Shown here: piece after piece, positions 1-9,406 of the stretch
Position numbering within the stretch: the stretch's first letter is position 1
How the letters are laid out: each line of letters opens with the position of its first letter
Assembly: GCF_013034685.1 (NCBI RefSeq)
Contig: NZ_WQGO01000005.1
Span: 248,001 to 312,000, forward strand
Source of the DNA: Ruegeria lacuscaerulensis
GTDB taxonomy: Bacteria; Pseudomonadota; Alphaproteobacteria; Rhodobacterales; Rhodobacteraceae
DNA: 64,000 nt
Direction: 5' to 3'
Notes under the pieces: generated by a model
The model's input: the letters and a program-made list of their open reading frames with translations, nothing else
What the model was told of the DNA's origin: nothing
The model's database searches: none
Translations under genes and position numbers: made by a program

Positions 1-541
1 CATCCAAAATAACAAGGCTGGGTTCGCTGTCGCGGTCTGCGAAGGCGATGGCGATTTCGACCATCTGACGCTCGGCAATGGTCAAATTGCCGACAGTGGC
101 ACTTGGTTTGATGCCGTGGCCGGGAAAAACCAGATCCAGCGCGTCCTGCATTTTCTGCCGCGCCACGCGTCGCCAATTCTTGCGTGGCATGGTGCGAAAT
201 GGAATGCGTAGGTTTTCCAGCACGGTCAGGTTTGGGCAGAGCGACAGCTCCTGAAACACGCTGCGCACGCCGGATGCCTGCGCTTTTTGTCCATTGGTCA
301 ACGTGGCATCCCCGGCGCGGTAGGTCACAGCGCCCTGAGTGGGGGACAGCCGCCCGTTGATTACATTGGCCAGTGTCGACTTGCCCGCGCCATTGTGGCC
401 GACCAATCCGATACACTCGCCCGCGGCAATTTCCAGCGTCGCTGCGCGCAACGCGTGAACGGGCCCAAAAGACATATGGGCCGCGTCCAGAGAGACAACC
501 GGCGCAGAAACTGCGCCGGGTATCGTGTGTAAATCGCTCAT
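1..541 (-). CDS. Sugar ABC transporter ATP-binding protein (RbsA/MglA type), partial
   Basis: Energises import of a monosaccharide at the inner membrane. The gene runs off the left edge, so only about 180 N-terminal residues are visible. The reading frame shows a Walker A motif (GHNGAGKST), a Q-loop (VFQELSLCPNLTV) and a signature-like stretch (LTIAERQMVEIA). The last replaces LSGGQ with the L-x-I-A-E-R-Q form usual in ribose-type ATPases. The start is the ATG at 541-539, three bases after the stop of the substrate-binding protein gene, so the two are probably translationally coupled. A permease gene is expected outside the window. The sugar cannot be told from the sequence. Confidence 0.9.
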   Translation of the reverse strand, partial: MSDLHTIPGAVSAPVVSLDAAHMSFGPVHALRAATLEIAAGECIGLVGHNGAGKSTLANVINGRLSPTQGAVTYRAGDATLTNGQKAQASGVRSVFQELSLCPNLTVLENLRIPFRTMPRKNWRRVARQKMQDALDLVFPGHGIKPSATVGNLTIAERQMVEIAIAFADRDSEPSLVILD

Positions 542-544
542 TGA

Positions 545-1558
545 CTACTGAGCCGACGAAATCACGTTTTTGGCCTGTTCCAACGTATATTCAACGTTGG
601 CGACCGACCCTTTGGGCGTGGTTTTCAGCGACTCTTCCAATTCGTCCTGGGTGATGGTCAGGAAAGGCACGGTCAGGTCCTTGGGCACGTCGTTTCCGTC
701 CAGAATCTGTTGCGCGACCCAGAAAGCAAGCGTGCTGACGCCCGGAGCAATCGACAGCGACGTGGTTTCATAGCCGTTGGCGGCTTTTTCGTCGGCCCAC
801 CACTGCAATTCGTCCTGACGGTTGCCCATGACGATGGTAGGCATCGAGCGGTCGGTGGCTCCAATGGCCTGTGCGGCGCCATAGCCGTCACCACCTTGGG
901 TCACGACACCGACGATTTCCGGCAGGCTTGGCAGAATGCCCGCAACGGCCTTTTGCGCAACGTCCTGCGCCCAGTCGCCATGAACCGAACCTACGATCTC
1001 AAAGTTGGAGTTCTTTACCTCGTCATGAATACCCGCGCTGATTTCATCATCGACGAAGACACCGGCCAGCCCACGGATTTCCAAAAGGTTGCCGCCATCG
1101 GGATAGCGCTCTGCCAGGTATTTCACTTGTTCGCGGCCCATCTGTTGGAAGTCGACGGCGATGCGCCATGCGCAGGGCTCCTGCACGATCCCGTCAAACG
1201 AGACAACGGTGATGCCCGCGTCACATGCAGCTTTGACCGCGCCATTGATTGCCGTGGGCGAGGCTGCGTTAATGACGATGGCGTCATAGCCCTGTAGGAT
1301 CATGTTCTGAATCTGGGCAGCTTGTTCGGTCGCCTGATTTTCAGAGGTGGTGAAGGCATCCGCTGCGGCAACCAAGCCTTCGGCCACGGCTGCATCCCCA
1401 TTTTTCTGCCAGCTTTCCAGCATGGCCTGACGCCATGAGTTTCCGGCATAGTTGTTGGACAGCGCGATGCGTTTGTCGGATGTGTCTGCGGTGGCACCGG
1501 TGGCCGCCATTGCGGTAATCCCGGCGACAGCGCCAAGCATGATTGCCTTGAGTGTCAT
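545..1558 (-). CDS. Sugar ABC transporter periplasmic substrate-binding protein
   Basis: Periplasmic binding protein of the ribose/galactose (Peripla_BP_4) class, 337 residues. It has a Sec signal peptide (MTLKAIMLGAVAGITAMAA, cleavage near ATADT). The mature protein begins with the beta strand RIALSNNYAGNSW typical of the family. The frame stays open further upstream, but the ATG at 1558 is preceded by AGGGAGGAAAC and starts the signal peptide, so it is preferred. It is first gene of an operon with the ATPase at 1-541. It is divergent from the histidine kinase at 1783, with about 220 bases between. A sugar ligand is likely, identity unknown. Confidence 0.9.
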   Translation of the reverse strand: MTLKAIMLGAVAGITAMAATGATADTSDKRIALSNNYAGNSWRQAMLESWQKNGDAAVAEGLVAAADAFTTSENQATEQAAQIQNMILQGYDAIVINAASPTAINGAVKAACDAGITVVSFDGIVQEPCAWRIAVDFQQMGREQVKYLAERYPDGGNLLEIRGLAGVFVDDEISAGIHDEVKNSNFEIVGSVHGDWAQDVAQKAVAGILPSLPEIVGVVTQGGDGYGAAQAIGATDRSMPTIVMGNRQDELQWWADEKAANGYETTSLSIAPGVSTLAFWVAQQILDGNDVPKDLTVPFLTITQDELEESLKTTPKGSVANVEYTLEQAKNVISSAQ

Positions 1559-1782
1559 AGTTTCCTCCCTGGGCGGCCCCTCCGCCGCACGTTCATCGGG
1601 CCCGCTCAATCCGGCAGGCAGCGAGAGGATTCCGCGCAATGGGCAAAAGTGTAAGAGTAGGATGCGCGCAAAGATTGCGGGTTCCCGCAAAACTATTGCG
1701 GTGATCCGCATGACAGGGTGGGGTCGGACTTCTATACTGTGTTGTGCCGGTCGCCGCGGACCGGTTTTTCGAAAGTGCGTCC

Positions 1783-2973
1783 ATGGCCGATCTTGCCTAT
1801 TACCTGCGGATTTCCAATCACCTGGCAGGCAACCTCGACATCAAGTCCGCTTTACGCTCGGTCAAGTCCGAGATCGACCGCATTTTGCAGGTCGATCACC
1901 TTGACGTGTGCCTGGTTGACGACAAGGGAAACTGGAACACCAGCTACGAGGTCGGTCTGCGCACCAGTTGGAGCCGCACGCGCGCGCCTGTCGAGGTTTC
2001 TCCGGTGCGCGATATCCTGCGGGGGGAATGCGACAGCATGTTGACCGGCAACGCGCTGGAAGACCCGCGATATGTGTTCGAAGGGGCCGATTGCGAGCCG
2101 ATCATCAAACATCAGATGCGCAGTCGCGTTAACGTGGCGATGAAAGTGCTGGGACGCACGATCGGTGCCTTGAACTGTTCGTCGCAGAAGCTGGATTTCT
2201 ACGATGACCAGGCGGTCGAACAGGTTCGCAACATCGCCGATATTCTTGCCCCCTATTTCTATGCGTTACGGGCCAATGAACAATCGCGGCGCGAAGCGAT
2301 CATGCGCGCGGAATTGCAGGCGCGCGAAGAAGGGTTACGTCTGGGCGCACTAAGCCTGACCGACGCGCTTGAGCTTGAGCGGCAGAGGATCGGCATGGAT
2401 CTGCACGACCAGACGCTGGCCGATATGACCCGGATCAGCCGAGAGCTTGAGCGCTGCAAAACTCAGAAAGATATCGAAGCTGTGCGCGGGTCGATGCAAA
2501 CCTGCATCCAGGGGCTGCGCGAGATTATCGACACTTCGATCCCGTCCCTGCTGGAGCTGTTCGGGTTCCAGCACGCTGTGCGCACGCATCTTGAACGGGC
2601 TGTCGGAACGGATCAGGAGATCGACATTGATGTGCGCGACCTGTCTGAAGGGTTGATTGACGATTTGCCACAGACCAAACGAATTGCGCTGTACCGCATC
2701 ACTCAAGAAGCGATCAACAATGCCGTGCGGCACGCGCGGGCGTCTTCCATTCTGGTCGAGATCGAGTGCCGTGACGGGCTGCATCTATCGATACGTGACG
2801 ATGGGGCCAGTTCGGCAGCCATTGAAACAGGTAAAGTTTCTGGCGGTTTGACCCATATGCGTACCCGTGCCCGGCTTATCGCGGCACAGTTTGATATCCG
2901 CTACGCCGAAGGAACTGAAATCAGCGTCAGGCTCCCGGTGTCGGAATGCCGCGGCAGAGAGGAAGTGGCATGA
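1783..2973 (+). CDS. Soluble sensor histidine kinase (GAF + HisKA_3 + HATPase)
   Basis: Cytoplasmic NarL-partner type kinase of 396 residues with no membrane segment. A GAF-like sensory domain covers about residues 10-165. A helical linker follows, then a HisKA_3 dimerisation helix with the phospho-acceptor at about His208 (GMDLHDQTL). The HATPase domain has its N-box at ITQEAINNAVRHA and a G-box (SIRDDGAS). Either the ATG at 1783 or an in-frame GTG at 1744 could start it, and neither has a clear ribosome-binding site. The stop overlaps the response regulator start (ATGA), so the two form a pair. Its position divergent to a sugar ABC operon suggests that operon as a target, which is inference. 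Confidence 0.88.
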   Translation: MADLAYYLRISNHLAGNLDIKSALRSVKSEIDRILQVDHLDVCLVDDKGNWNTSYEVGLRTSWSRTRAPVEVSPVRDILRGECDSMLTGNALEDPRYVFEGADCEPIIKHQMRSRVNVAMKVLGRTIGALNCSSQKLDFYDDQAVEQVRNIADILAPYFYALRANEQSRREAIMRAELQAREEGLRLGALSLTDALELERQRIGMDLHDQTLADMTRISRELERCKTQKDIEAVRGSMQTCIQGLREIIDTSIPSLLELFGFQHAVRTHLERAVGTDQEIDIDVRDLSEGLIDDLPQTKRIALYRITQEAINNAVRHARASSILVEIECRDGLHLSIRDDGASSAAIETGKVSGGLTHMRTRARLIAAQFDIRYAEGTEISVRLPVSECRGREEVA

Positions 2974-3701
2974 AGGTTCTTCTGGTCGAAGATGACGCAA
3001 TGCACGCCAACTACCTCAAAGAGTTGGTTCTAGAGGCTTTGCCTGAAGCGTCCGAAATCAGTCTGGCGGCCAACGGACGCGAGGGCGAGGTCAAGGCCCG
3101 CGAAGATGGTGTCGAAGCCATCGTCATGGACCTGCGCATGAAAGAGCGCAACGGGATTGAGGCAGCCCGCACCATATGGTCCGAGCGACCGGAAACACGC
3201 ATCTTGTTCTGGTCGAACTATTCGGACGAGGCGTATCTGCGCGGCATCGCCCGGATCGTCCCGAAAGAGGCCGCGTATGGCTATGTTCTGAAAACCGCCA
3301 GCCCATCGCGTATGCATTTGGCACTGAGGGCGGTCCTGCTGGAAGCCCAGATCATGGTCGACCGTGAGATTCACCAAATCCAGCGGGATCAAAGCCGGTC
3401 GGGCGAGGCGCTGACCGAGGTTGAACTGGCGATCCTGACCGATCTTGCACTGGGTCTTCCTGACAAGGCCATTGCCGCCCGCCGGAAACTGGCATTGCGC
3501 ACTATCCAGAACCGTTTGCTGTCGATCTACGAAAAGCTGGACGTCAACGACCTGCTGATCGAAGCCGGAGATATTGCGATCAACAAACGCGTGCGCGCCG
3601 TGTCTAAGGCGATAACCTCGCAGATTTTGAACAACGAAGCCATCGTCGCTGCTGAAAAGGACCTAAGCGCGTGGCTGGCGCGCTCTGCCTTGTCGCTCTG
3701 A
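2970..3701 (+). CDS. Two-component response regulator, receiver + LuxR-type HTH (NarL/FixJ family)
   Basis: Transcription factor of 243 residues. The N-terminal receiver domain has the acidic pair Asp8/Asp9, phospho-acceptor Asp54 (IVMDLRM) and Lys108 (YVLKTAS). The C-terminal LuxR-type helix-turn-helix covers about residues 150-205 (LTEVELAILTDLALGL, then AIAARRKLALRTIQNRL). The ATG at 2970 overlaps the kinase stop codon and follows AGAGGAAG, which fixes the start. It ends 10 bases before the convergent FAD oxidoreductase gene. The likely partner is the kinase immediately upstream. Confidence 0.92.
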   Translation: MKVLLVEDDAMHANYLKELVLEALPEASEISLAANGREGEVKAREDGVEAIVMDLRMKERNGIEAARTIWSERPETRILFWSNYSDEAYLRGIARIVPKEAAYGYVLKTASPSRMHLALRAVLLEAQIMVDREIHQIQRDQSRSGEALTEVELAILTDLALGLPDKAIAARRKLALRTIQNRLLSIYEKLDVNDLLIEAGDIAINKRVRAVSKAITSQILNNEAIVAAEKDLSAWLARSALSL

Positions 3702-3710
3702 AATCTGCGC

Positions 3711-5126
3711 TCAGGTTGGCACGATATTGTGGTTGATCCGAAACAGGTTCTGCGGGTCGTATTGTCCTTTGATTTGACCCAGTTTTGCGCCATTGGAACC
3801 ATAGGCACCAGCCATGTGATTGGCCTCATCTTCGGGCATGAAGTTCACATAGGCGCTGCCTGTGGCGTGAGGTGCCATCTGATCGTACAACGCCCGCGCC
3901 CAACTGATGCAGGTATCGTCTTTTGAGGGATCTTCCCATCGGGTGTGAACGTTCATGATGAAATGAGCGCTGCGCTCGGGATAGGCCGTTGCATCCGCGG
4001 GTACCCGCGCCATGGCACCGCCTACATGTGCGATGAACACCTCGCAAGCCGGATCAGGTAGCGTGGCGATTGCGGCAAGCAGGTCGGATGTCGCGTGGGA
4101 TGTCAGCGTGCTGAAATCGTGGCTTTTCCAGTAATTGCGCGCGCCGGGCGTCAAAAGCCCATCAAAGGCCGCTTGCCAGTCCACGAATGCATGGGGCGAG
4201 ATGACATCTGCAATCGGATCACCAAGACCGCGCAAGCCGGCCATAGCTTTTTCGCCGTCGGCCATTGGTCCGGCATAACACGCGGCAAAGATTAAGACCT
4301 CGCGCCCATGCCATTCTTCGGGCAAGAAGGGCAGAGGCGGGGCCTTGCGCATCACGGTCCAGACCGTCAGTTCATCCGGCGCGGAATCCGCGATTTTCAC
4401 GTATTCCGGCAGTAGGTCGGGGGCCGCTTCAATCGGGTGAACGACCAAACCTGACAAGACATCGGGGCCCAGCGGATGCAGTTGGAATTCGAACGATGTG
4501 ACGACGCCAAAGTTGCCACCTCCGCCCCGCAGGGCCCAGAACAAGTCAGGGTGACTTTTGGCAGATGCGGTGACGATTTCGCCTTCGGCGGTTACAACCT
4601 GGGCAGAGATCAGGTTGTCGATGGTCATCCCGAATTTCCGGGTGATCCAGCCAAAGCCGCCACCTAGTGTCAAACCAGCCGTTCCGGTGGTCGAGTTGAT
4701 GCCCAATGGCACAGCCAGCGCATGGGCCTGTGTCTCGCGGTCGACATCGCCCAATACGGCGCCGGGTTCTACGCGCGCGGTTCGGTTGACCGGGTCCACA
4801 TGTACCGAACGCATCTGCGACAGGTCCAACATAACCGCATCGTCGGCGACAGCATGGCCCGCGATCTGGTGACCACCCGACCGAATGGACATGGTCAACC
4901 CGGCCTCGCGCACGAAATTCACCGCTTTTTGCACGTCACTGGACCCAAGCGCGCGGATCACGAAACTTGGGTGCCGCTCCACGATGCTATTCCAGGTTGT
5001 GCGGGCCTGATCATACTCGGGACTGCCGGGCAAATGGACGCCGCCGCGCAGCGTTGCGTTCAAAGTGTCCAAGGCAGCGCGCTCGATCCGAGCGGCGCTG
5101 CCGTCCAATGTCTTGACGTCAAACAT
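3711..5126 (-). CDS. FAD-binding oxidoreductase of the berberine-bridge/VAO family
   Basis: 471 residues, usual for family members with an FAD_binding_4 domain (about 50-190) and a C-terminal BBE motif (YVNFMPEDEANH, then YDPQNLFRINHNI). His86 in RSGGHQIAGH is the expected site of covalent 8-alpha-histidyl-FAD. The position that carries a second, cysteinyl flavin link in bicovalent members is Asn144 (GINSTTGTAG), so mono-covalent attachment is predicted. No signal peptide is seen, so it is probably cytoplasmic. The start has a strong AGGAAGG site. Substrates in this family range from sugars to alkaloids and cannot be assigned. A hairpin at 5171-5190 separates it from the DUF4242 gene. Confidence 0.88.
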   Translation of the reverse strand: MFDVKTLDGSAARIERAALDTLNATLRGGVHLPGSPEYDQARTTWNSIVERHPSFVIRALGSSDVQKAVNFVREAGLTMSIRSGGHQIAGHAVADDAVMLDLSQMRSVHVDPVNRTARVEPGAVLGDVDRETQAHALAVPLGINSTTGTAGLTLGGGFGWITRKFGMTIDNLISAQVVTAEGEIVTASAKSHPDLFWALRGGGGNFGVVTSFEFQLHPLGPDVLSGLVVHPIEAAPDLLPEYVKIADSAPDELTVWTVMRKAPPLPFLPEEWHGREVLIFAACYAGPMADGEKAMAGLRGLGDPIADVISPHAFVDWQAAFDGLLTPGARNYWKSHDFSTLTSHATSDLLAAIATLPDPACEVFIAHVGGAMARVPADATAYPERSAHFIMNVHTRWEDPSKDDTCISWARALYDQMAPHATGSAYVNFMPEDEANHMAGAYGSNGAKLGQIKGQYDPQNLFRINHNIVPT

Positions 5127-5217
5127 CTTAAATTCCTTCCTGGTTCAAGGAAGGTTTCTTGCCCCTGTGCCCCGCCTGTTGTCCGGCGGGTACGCGCCTT
5201 TTATCGTTTGCGAGAAC

Positions 5218-5475
5218 TCAGGCAAAAACGCCGGGGTCGATGCGATCTACCGGAGTAATCACATCTGCCGGAATATTCAGCCGTTTGGCGGCCTGTCTCA
5301 GGCTTTCTTCGTCAGGGGCCTCGTAAAGGCAATAAGTCTTGCGCTTGTCCGCGCTGAGGAAAGAAAAGATCCATTCGATCCCTTCTTCGTCATTTATTTC
5401 TTTAATATGAGCTTTGTCGCCTTCGGTCAGGTTTACCTGTTCGGCGAATTGGCGTTCAATAATATACCTTGGCAT
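5218..5475 (-). CDS. DUF4242 small protein (SCO4226-like)
   Basis: 85 residues. It begins MPRYIIERQF, has a mid-region IEWIFSFLSADKRKTYCLYEAPDEE, and ends with the helix SLRQAAKRLNIPADVI. This is the ferredoxin-like alpha/beta pattern of the DUF4242 family, one Streptomyces member of which binds nickel. A purine-rich GGGGGG tract precedes the ATG. It lies between the large cyclase-ATPase gene and the FAD oxidoreductase on the same strand and may be co-transcribed with them. Its function here is unknown. Confidence 0.75.
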   Translation of the reverse strand: MPRYIIERQFAEQVNLTEGDKAHIKEINDEEGIEWIFSFLSADKRKTYCLYEAPDEESLRQAAKRLNIPADVITPVDRIDPGVFA

Positions 5476-5504
5476 ATTTCCCCCCCAGGAAATGAAAACA
5501 GGGT

Positions 5505-8500
5505 TCAGCTTGCAGTTCCTTCAAGCCTTTCCCTAAGGGAAACCATACTCAATTTCTGAGCTGTTGCCAACGCCTCGGCCTCGAGATGGATGGCCTGTTC
5601 AAGGTTGTCCTTGCCGCCAAGCCTGCGCAAAGCCGCCGCATAGGCGGCTTTGCTGTGTGCCACCCAGGGCGGGCAATCCATGTCCGTGTCAATCTGGATT
5701 GCCTTGGTAAACATCCGTTCTGCAGTTGGCCAATCTTCAAGCAATGCAGCCAGATTTCCCAACCGCCGCGCACCCGCGCCAGTACATACCGTCGTTGCCC
5801 CAGCGGTAATGGTGAGGTCTTCGTAAGGGGCCAACATCTCGAACAGCGTTTGCGCGTGCGTGGTATGACCGACTGCGACGCAAATATCGGACAGATAGGA
5901 CAATGTGGTCGAATACATGGCGTCTGACGGCAGATAAAATCCGCTCTCGGCGACCTCGTTCAGGATGCGTTCAGCGGGGTCATGAAACCCCAGTTCAGCT
6001 GCGATGACGCCAAAACCGGGCTTCCAGGTCATGTCGTCAGCGTTTTCATCCATCAGTTTTTTAATGACCGGAGCCACTTCGTGCAAACGGCTTTGTTCTC
6101 GGCGCAGGGTGAACATCTGAACGCCAAACACGCCTTCGATATGTTTCCCGTGGGTTTTGCGGCCGATTTTTACCGCCTCGGTAGCTAGCTTTTCGGCCTT
6201 GCCAAAGTCGCCCTCCATGATCGCTATCATTGCTCGGGCATGGGTCTGAACCCAATAGAGCTGCAAGTGATTGTCTTTCTGGGAGACCTCGGTCAGCAGT
6301 TTCAATGACCGGTCCAGCAGAGCCCGGTCAGCCATTTCAGCCCCAACAAACAGGCTGAGAGTGCGGTCCCGACCCTGATCAATCGAGCCAAGATGCTGCG
6401 CTACTTCGTGCATCTTGTCCAGATGTTCCCGCCATTTGTGCCTTTCGTCGGCGGGTCTTGCGATAAATGGCGCGCCGTATTGCATCATCATGACCGAGAA
6501 CTGGGATTTGTTGTCTCCAAGCTTGGCGGCAAGCTCCATCGATTCCTGGGCGTATCGGGCGCCCTCTGAGGCTTGACCAAGGAACAGACAGGCGCGGGCA
6601 AGCTGACTTTTTAGCTGGCACTGGCGTCTTTCGTCTTGCGCGGGCAGCTTTTTCAAAGCAGCCTCGCACAGGGAAATCACTTCGCCATGTCGTTGCCCAG
6701 CCATCATGCAGGAATCCGAAAAATGCAGGGCTACGTCGGCGGCCAATTCGACATCCCCAAGGGCATTTGCCGCGTCCGAGGCGCTTTTGAGTTCCGCAAT
6801 GCCTTCGGGTAGCTGTCCCAAACTATCAAAGCTGCGCCCGACAAGAACAGTTGCCCGGATTGTTTCGGACTGATTGTCGCCTTCAAGGTTCCGTGCTGCA
6901 TTCAGCGCCTCGTGCGCGTTAGTCATTGCCTCGTGACTGGCGGAACGAGCCAGCGCCATTTCAGTTGCCGCCTGCCATTTTTTGAACGCCGCACTCCAGT
7001 CTTCGGCCTCGGTCAGGTGTCGGGCGACAAGTTCAGGTCGACGTTCAATCTCGGCGGACCGCAACTCTGCCAGCGCCTTGGCAACATGGGCATGCTGCGC
7101 CCGCCGAGTTGTGCTGAGCATGGATTGATAGGCAGTGTCGCGGATCAGTGCGTGACGGAAAACGAAGTGACCTCTGGAGTTGCCGCTTTCGAAAACAAGT
7201 CCGGTTTTGCACAGTTCGTCCAGGCCCTTTGCGGTGTCGACCGTGGCATCCGTCAGTGCTGCACTCAGCAGGCCAGGTTCAAACTCGCGCCCGATCACCG
7301 AGCCTGTCAGTGCCACCTGTTTCGCGTCTGATGAAACCGCATCCAACCGCGCCATCAACGCGCCTTTTAGTGACGAAGGAACAGCCACTGCACCCTGCCC
7401 ACCTGTGGTTAGATAGGCGCGGGTCAGTTCTTCGACGAATAGTGGGACGCCGTCCGTCTTTTCTATGATCAGCTGAACCAGATCGGTGTCAGGGGTTTTA
7501 CCCGAGACGTTGCGGATCAAGTTCGCCACATGGTCTGGATCAAAGCGGCGCAGGTGTAGGGTTTGAGTGTGTGCTTCCCCTTCGTCCCGCGCAAGATCCC
7601 AGCCCGGGCGGTGAGTGATCAACATCATCAATGGCAGGTCCGAGCAGATGGACTTGAACCTTTCCAGCAGGGCGTTTGTCGAAGGGTCAATCCAATGCGC
7701 GTCCTCAACACACAATACAACCGGTCGCACAGTTGAGCGGGCTTTGACCGTGTCGATCAACGTCTGGATGGTCAAATCCCGCTGTTCCTGTGGTGACAGA
7801 TCAAGAATCTTTTCGGCCACATCACTGTGTGGGGCGACCAGTGCCGCAAAAACTGGCAGGACGTGATCCAGTTCGATCCCTTCGCGTTTCTCAAGCATGG
7901 CGCGGACCAGCTCTACCACCCGATCGTCATCCAAGTCCGGTCCGACACCTGCATCCTGCGAGATGCGCTCGGTCACCGGGTGAAAGGGGCTGCTGGTCAG
8001 ATAGGGCGAGCAATTCAGTCGTAAGACGTCTGCTGTCGCAGCGATGTCGTCGCCGCTCAGAAACTCTTCCGTCAGGCGGGATTTGCCGATCCCGGCTTCG
8101 CCAGACAGCAGGACGACCTCACCATGCCCGGCAGAGGCCCGTTGCCAGGTTTGGTGCAGGATACCTTTTTCGAAGTCCCGCCCGATCATTTCCGAGCTTT
8201 CACTTTCACGATGCAACGCCTGAAAACGGCTGTCGGCGCTGCGCTCGGCCGTGACCTGCAGCAAGGTACGCGGGGTGTCAAAGCCCTTTAGCGAAACAGG
8301 GCCAAGTGAGGAAATCGAAAAGACCCGTCGCAGGCTGGCATCAGAATCCTCGCTTGTAGTTACCACCGTGTTCGGCTGCGCGTTTTCCTGCAACCGCGCC
8401 GCCAGGTTCAGAACCGGACCGGTCATTGCGCCCTCTTCGAAGGTATTTTCACCAACGGCGTCGCCTACGACCACGTCACCGCTTGCGATACCGATCCGAA

Positions 8501-9053
8501 CGGACAAACGCTCGCCGTCAGGAGATTTCAGGGTTTTCACGTGCGCAACTGAATCCAATCCCGCCTTCACCGCGCGGATGGCGTGGTCTTCATAGGCCTG
8601 TGGCCAACCAAAAAAGACCAGCAATCCATCGCCCAGATACTTGGCGACATAGCCGCCAAAACGCGTCACTGCCCCAGCGACACTGTCTTGATAACTTTGC
8701 AGCAAGGCGCGCATATCTTCGGGATCGAACTTGTTTGTCAATTCGGTCGATCCGACAAGATCGGCAAAAAACACGGTCAGATGGCGTCGCTCGGCAGCAG
8801 GTGCTCGGGTTTCGGTTTCACCGGGTTTGTTTCCATCTGGTGGGGCGTTTGTGATGGGCAATCCGGGGTTGCCATCCAACTTTGCTATGGCGGCGAGGAC
8901 GATCTTCCTGTGGCCAAGGGACAAGCCAAGTTCTTTGAGGTCTTCATTTGAGAGCAGCGGTAGGGCACGTGCATCGACGTCATTTTGCAGGAACGTGTCA
9001 GCATACTGCTCCATTCCAAGGTCTTTCAGCCATGACGTGACTTCAAAACTCAT
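5505..9053 (-). CDS. SAM domain - class III adenylate/guanylate cyclase - AAA ATPase - TPR signalling protein
   Basis: About 1182 residues, presumed cytoplasmic. In order: a SAM domain (about 1-60, VTSWLKDLGMEQYADTFLQ); a class III nucleotide cyclase domain (about 90-270) with both metal-binding aspartates, Asp98 (VFFADLVGST) and Asp142 (KYLGDGLLVFFG); an AAA_16/STAND-type ATPase with Walker A GEAGIGKS near 318-325 and Walker B VLCVEDAHW; and a long C-terminal TPR-like helical region from about 700 to the end. The frame is open to 9233, but ATG 9053 sits directly before the SAM domain, so I chose it. No strong ribosome-binding site marks either option. The likely role is cAMP (or cGMP) production gated by a protein- or ligand-sensing module. 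Confidence 0.88.
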   Translation of the reverse strand: MSFEVTSWLKDLGMEQYADTFLQNDVDARALPLLSNEDLKELGLSLGHRKIVLAAIAKLDGNPGLPITNAPPDGNKPGETETRAPAAERRHLTVFFADLVGSTELTNKFDPEDMRALLQSYQDSVAGAVTRFGGYVAKYLGDGLLVFFGWPQAYEDHAIRAVKAGLDSVAHVKTLKSPDGERLSVRIGIASGDVVVGDAVGENTFEEGAMTGPVLNLAARLQENAQPNTVVTTSEDSDASLRRVFSISSLGPVSLKGFDTPRTLLQVTAERSADSRFQALHRESESSEMIGRDFEKGILHQTWQRASAGHGEVVLLSGEAGIGKSRLTEEFLSGDDIAATADVLRLNCSPYLTSSPFHPVTERISQDAGVGPDLDDDRVVELVRAMLEKREGIELDHVLPVFAALVAPHSDVAEKILDLSPQEQRDLTIQTLIDTVKARSTVRPVVLCVEDAHWIDPSTNALLERFKSICSDLPLMMLITHRPGWDLARDEGEAHTQTLHLRRFDPDHVANLIRNVSGKTPDTDLVQLIIEKTDGVPLFVEELTRAYLTTGGQGAVAVPSSLKGALMARLDAVSSDAKQVALTGSVIGREFEPGLLSAALTDATVDTAKGLDELCKTGLVFESGNSRGHFVFRHALIRDTAYQSMLSTTRRAQHAHVAKALAELRSAEIERRPELVARHLTEAEDWSAAFKKWQAATEMALARSASHEAMTNAHEALNAARNLEGDNQSETIRATVLVGRSFDSLGQLPEGIAELKSASDAANALGDVELAADVALHFSDSCMMAGQRHGEVISLCEAALKKLPAQDERRQCQLKSQLARACLFLGQASEGARYAQESMELAAKLGDNKSQFSVMMMQYGAPFIARPADERHKWREHLDKMHEVAQHLGSIDQGRDRTLSLFVGAEMADRALLDRSLKLLTEVSQKDNHLQLYWVQTHARAMIAIMEGDFGKAEKLATEAVKIGRKTHGKHIEGVFGVQMFTLRREQSRLHEVAPVIKKLMDENADDMTWKPGFGVIAAELGFHDPAERILNEVAESGFYLPSDAMYSTTLSYLSDICVAVGHTTHAQTLFEMLAPYEDLTITAGATTVCTGAGARRLGNLAALLEDWPTAERMFTKAIQIDTDMDCPPWVAHSKAAYAAALRRLGGKDNLEQAIHLEAEALATAQKLSMVSLRERLEGTAS

Positions 9054-9406
9054 TTCGTGATCATGCGGGCTATTGGCCCACGGATCAAGCCAAGCGACGT
9101 TTCGATCTGGCGGCCCTGCCATGTGCCCGAACGAACCGATCGAAAAGACTCGGGTATTTGAAACCCTTCTTTTGACTTTGGCGTTCAAAACACTGGACGA
9201 AGCCGGTTCCTTGATCAATGATAGCGCTGACATTCACTTTGGCCGGGACTTCGGTAAGAATGAACTTAAGTGTTTGGGAGTATTTCGCCGAGAAAACGCA
9301 ATAAACGTTTCGGGTGAATGTGCGGTTGGAGGATGGCCGCAAGACGGAAGAAAGGGACCCCGAAAAGGGGCCGTGCAAAAAAGATCGCATATTGGGAGGA
9401 AAGAAA
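9054..9406. promoter_or_regulatory. Divergent intergenic region between the cyclase gene and the glucose-type ABC operon
   Basis: About 350 bases without a convincing gene. It must hold the promoters of both flanking transcription units. A short palindrome AAACGTTT with central CG near 9303-9310 is of the kind LacI-family proteins bind, but it is too short to assign. The GGGAGGA site for the binding-protein gene lies at 9394-9400. Confidence 0.35.

Noticed and set aside
9314-9406. N-terminal extension of the gts binding protein
   Set aside because: It would put charged residues before the signal peptide. The GGGAGGA site and signal peptide place the start at 9407.
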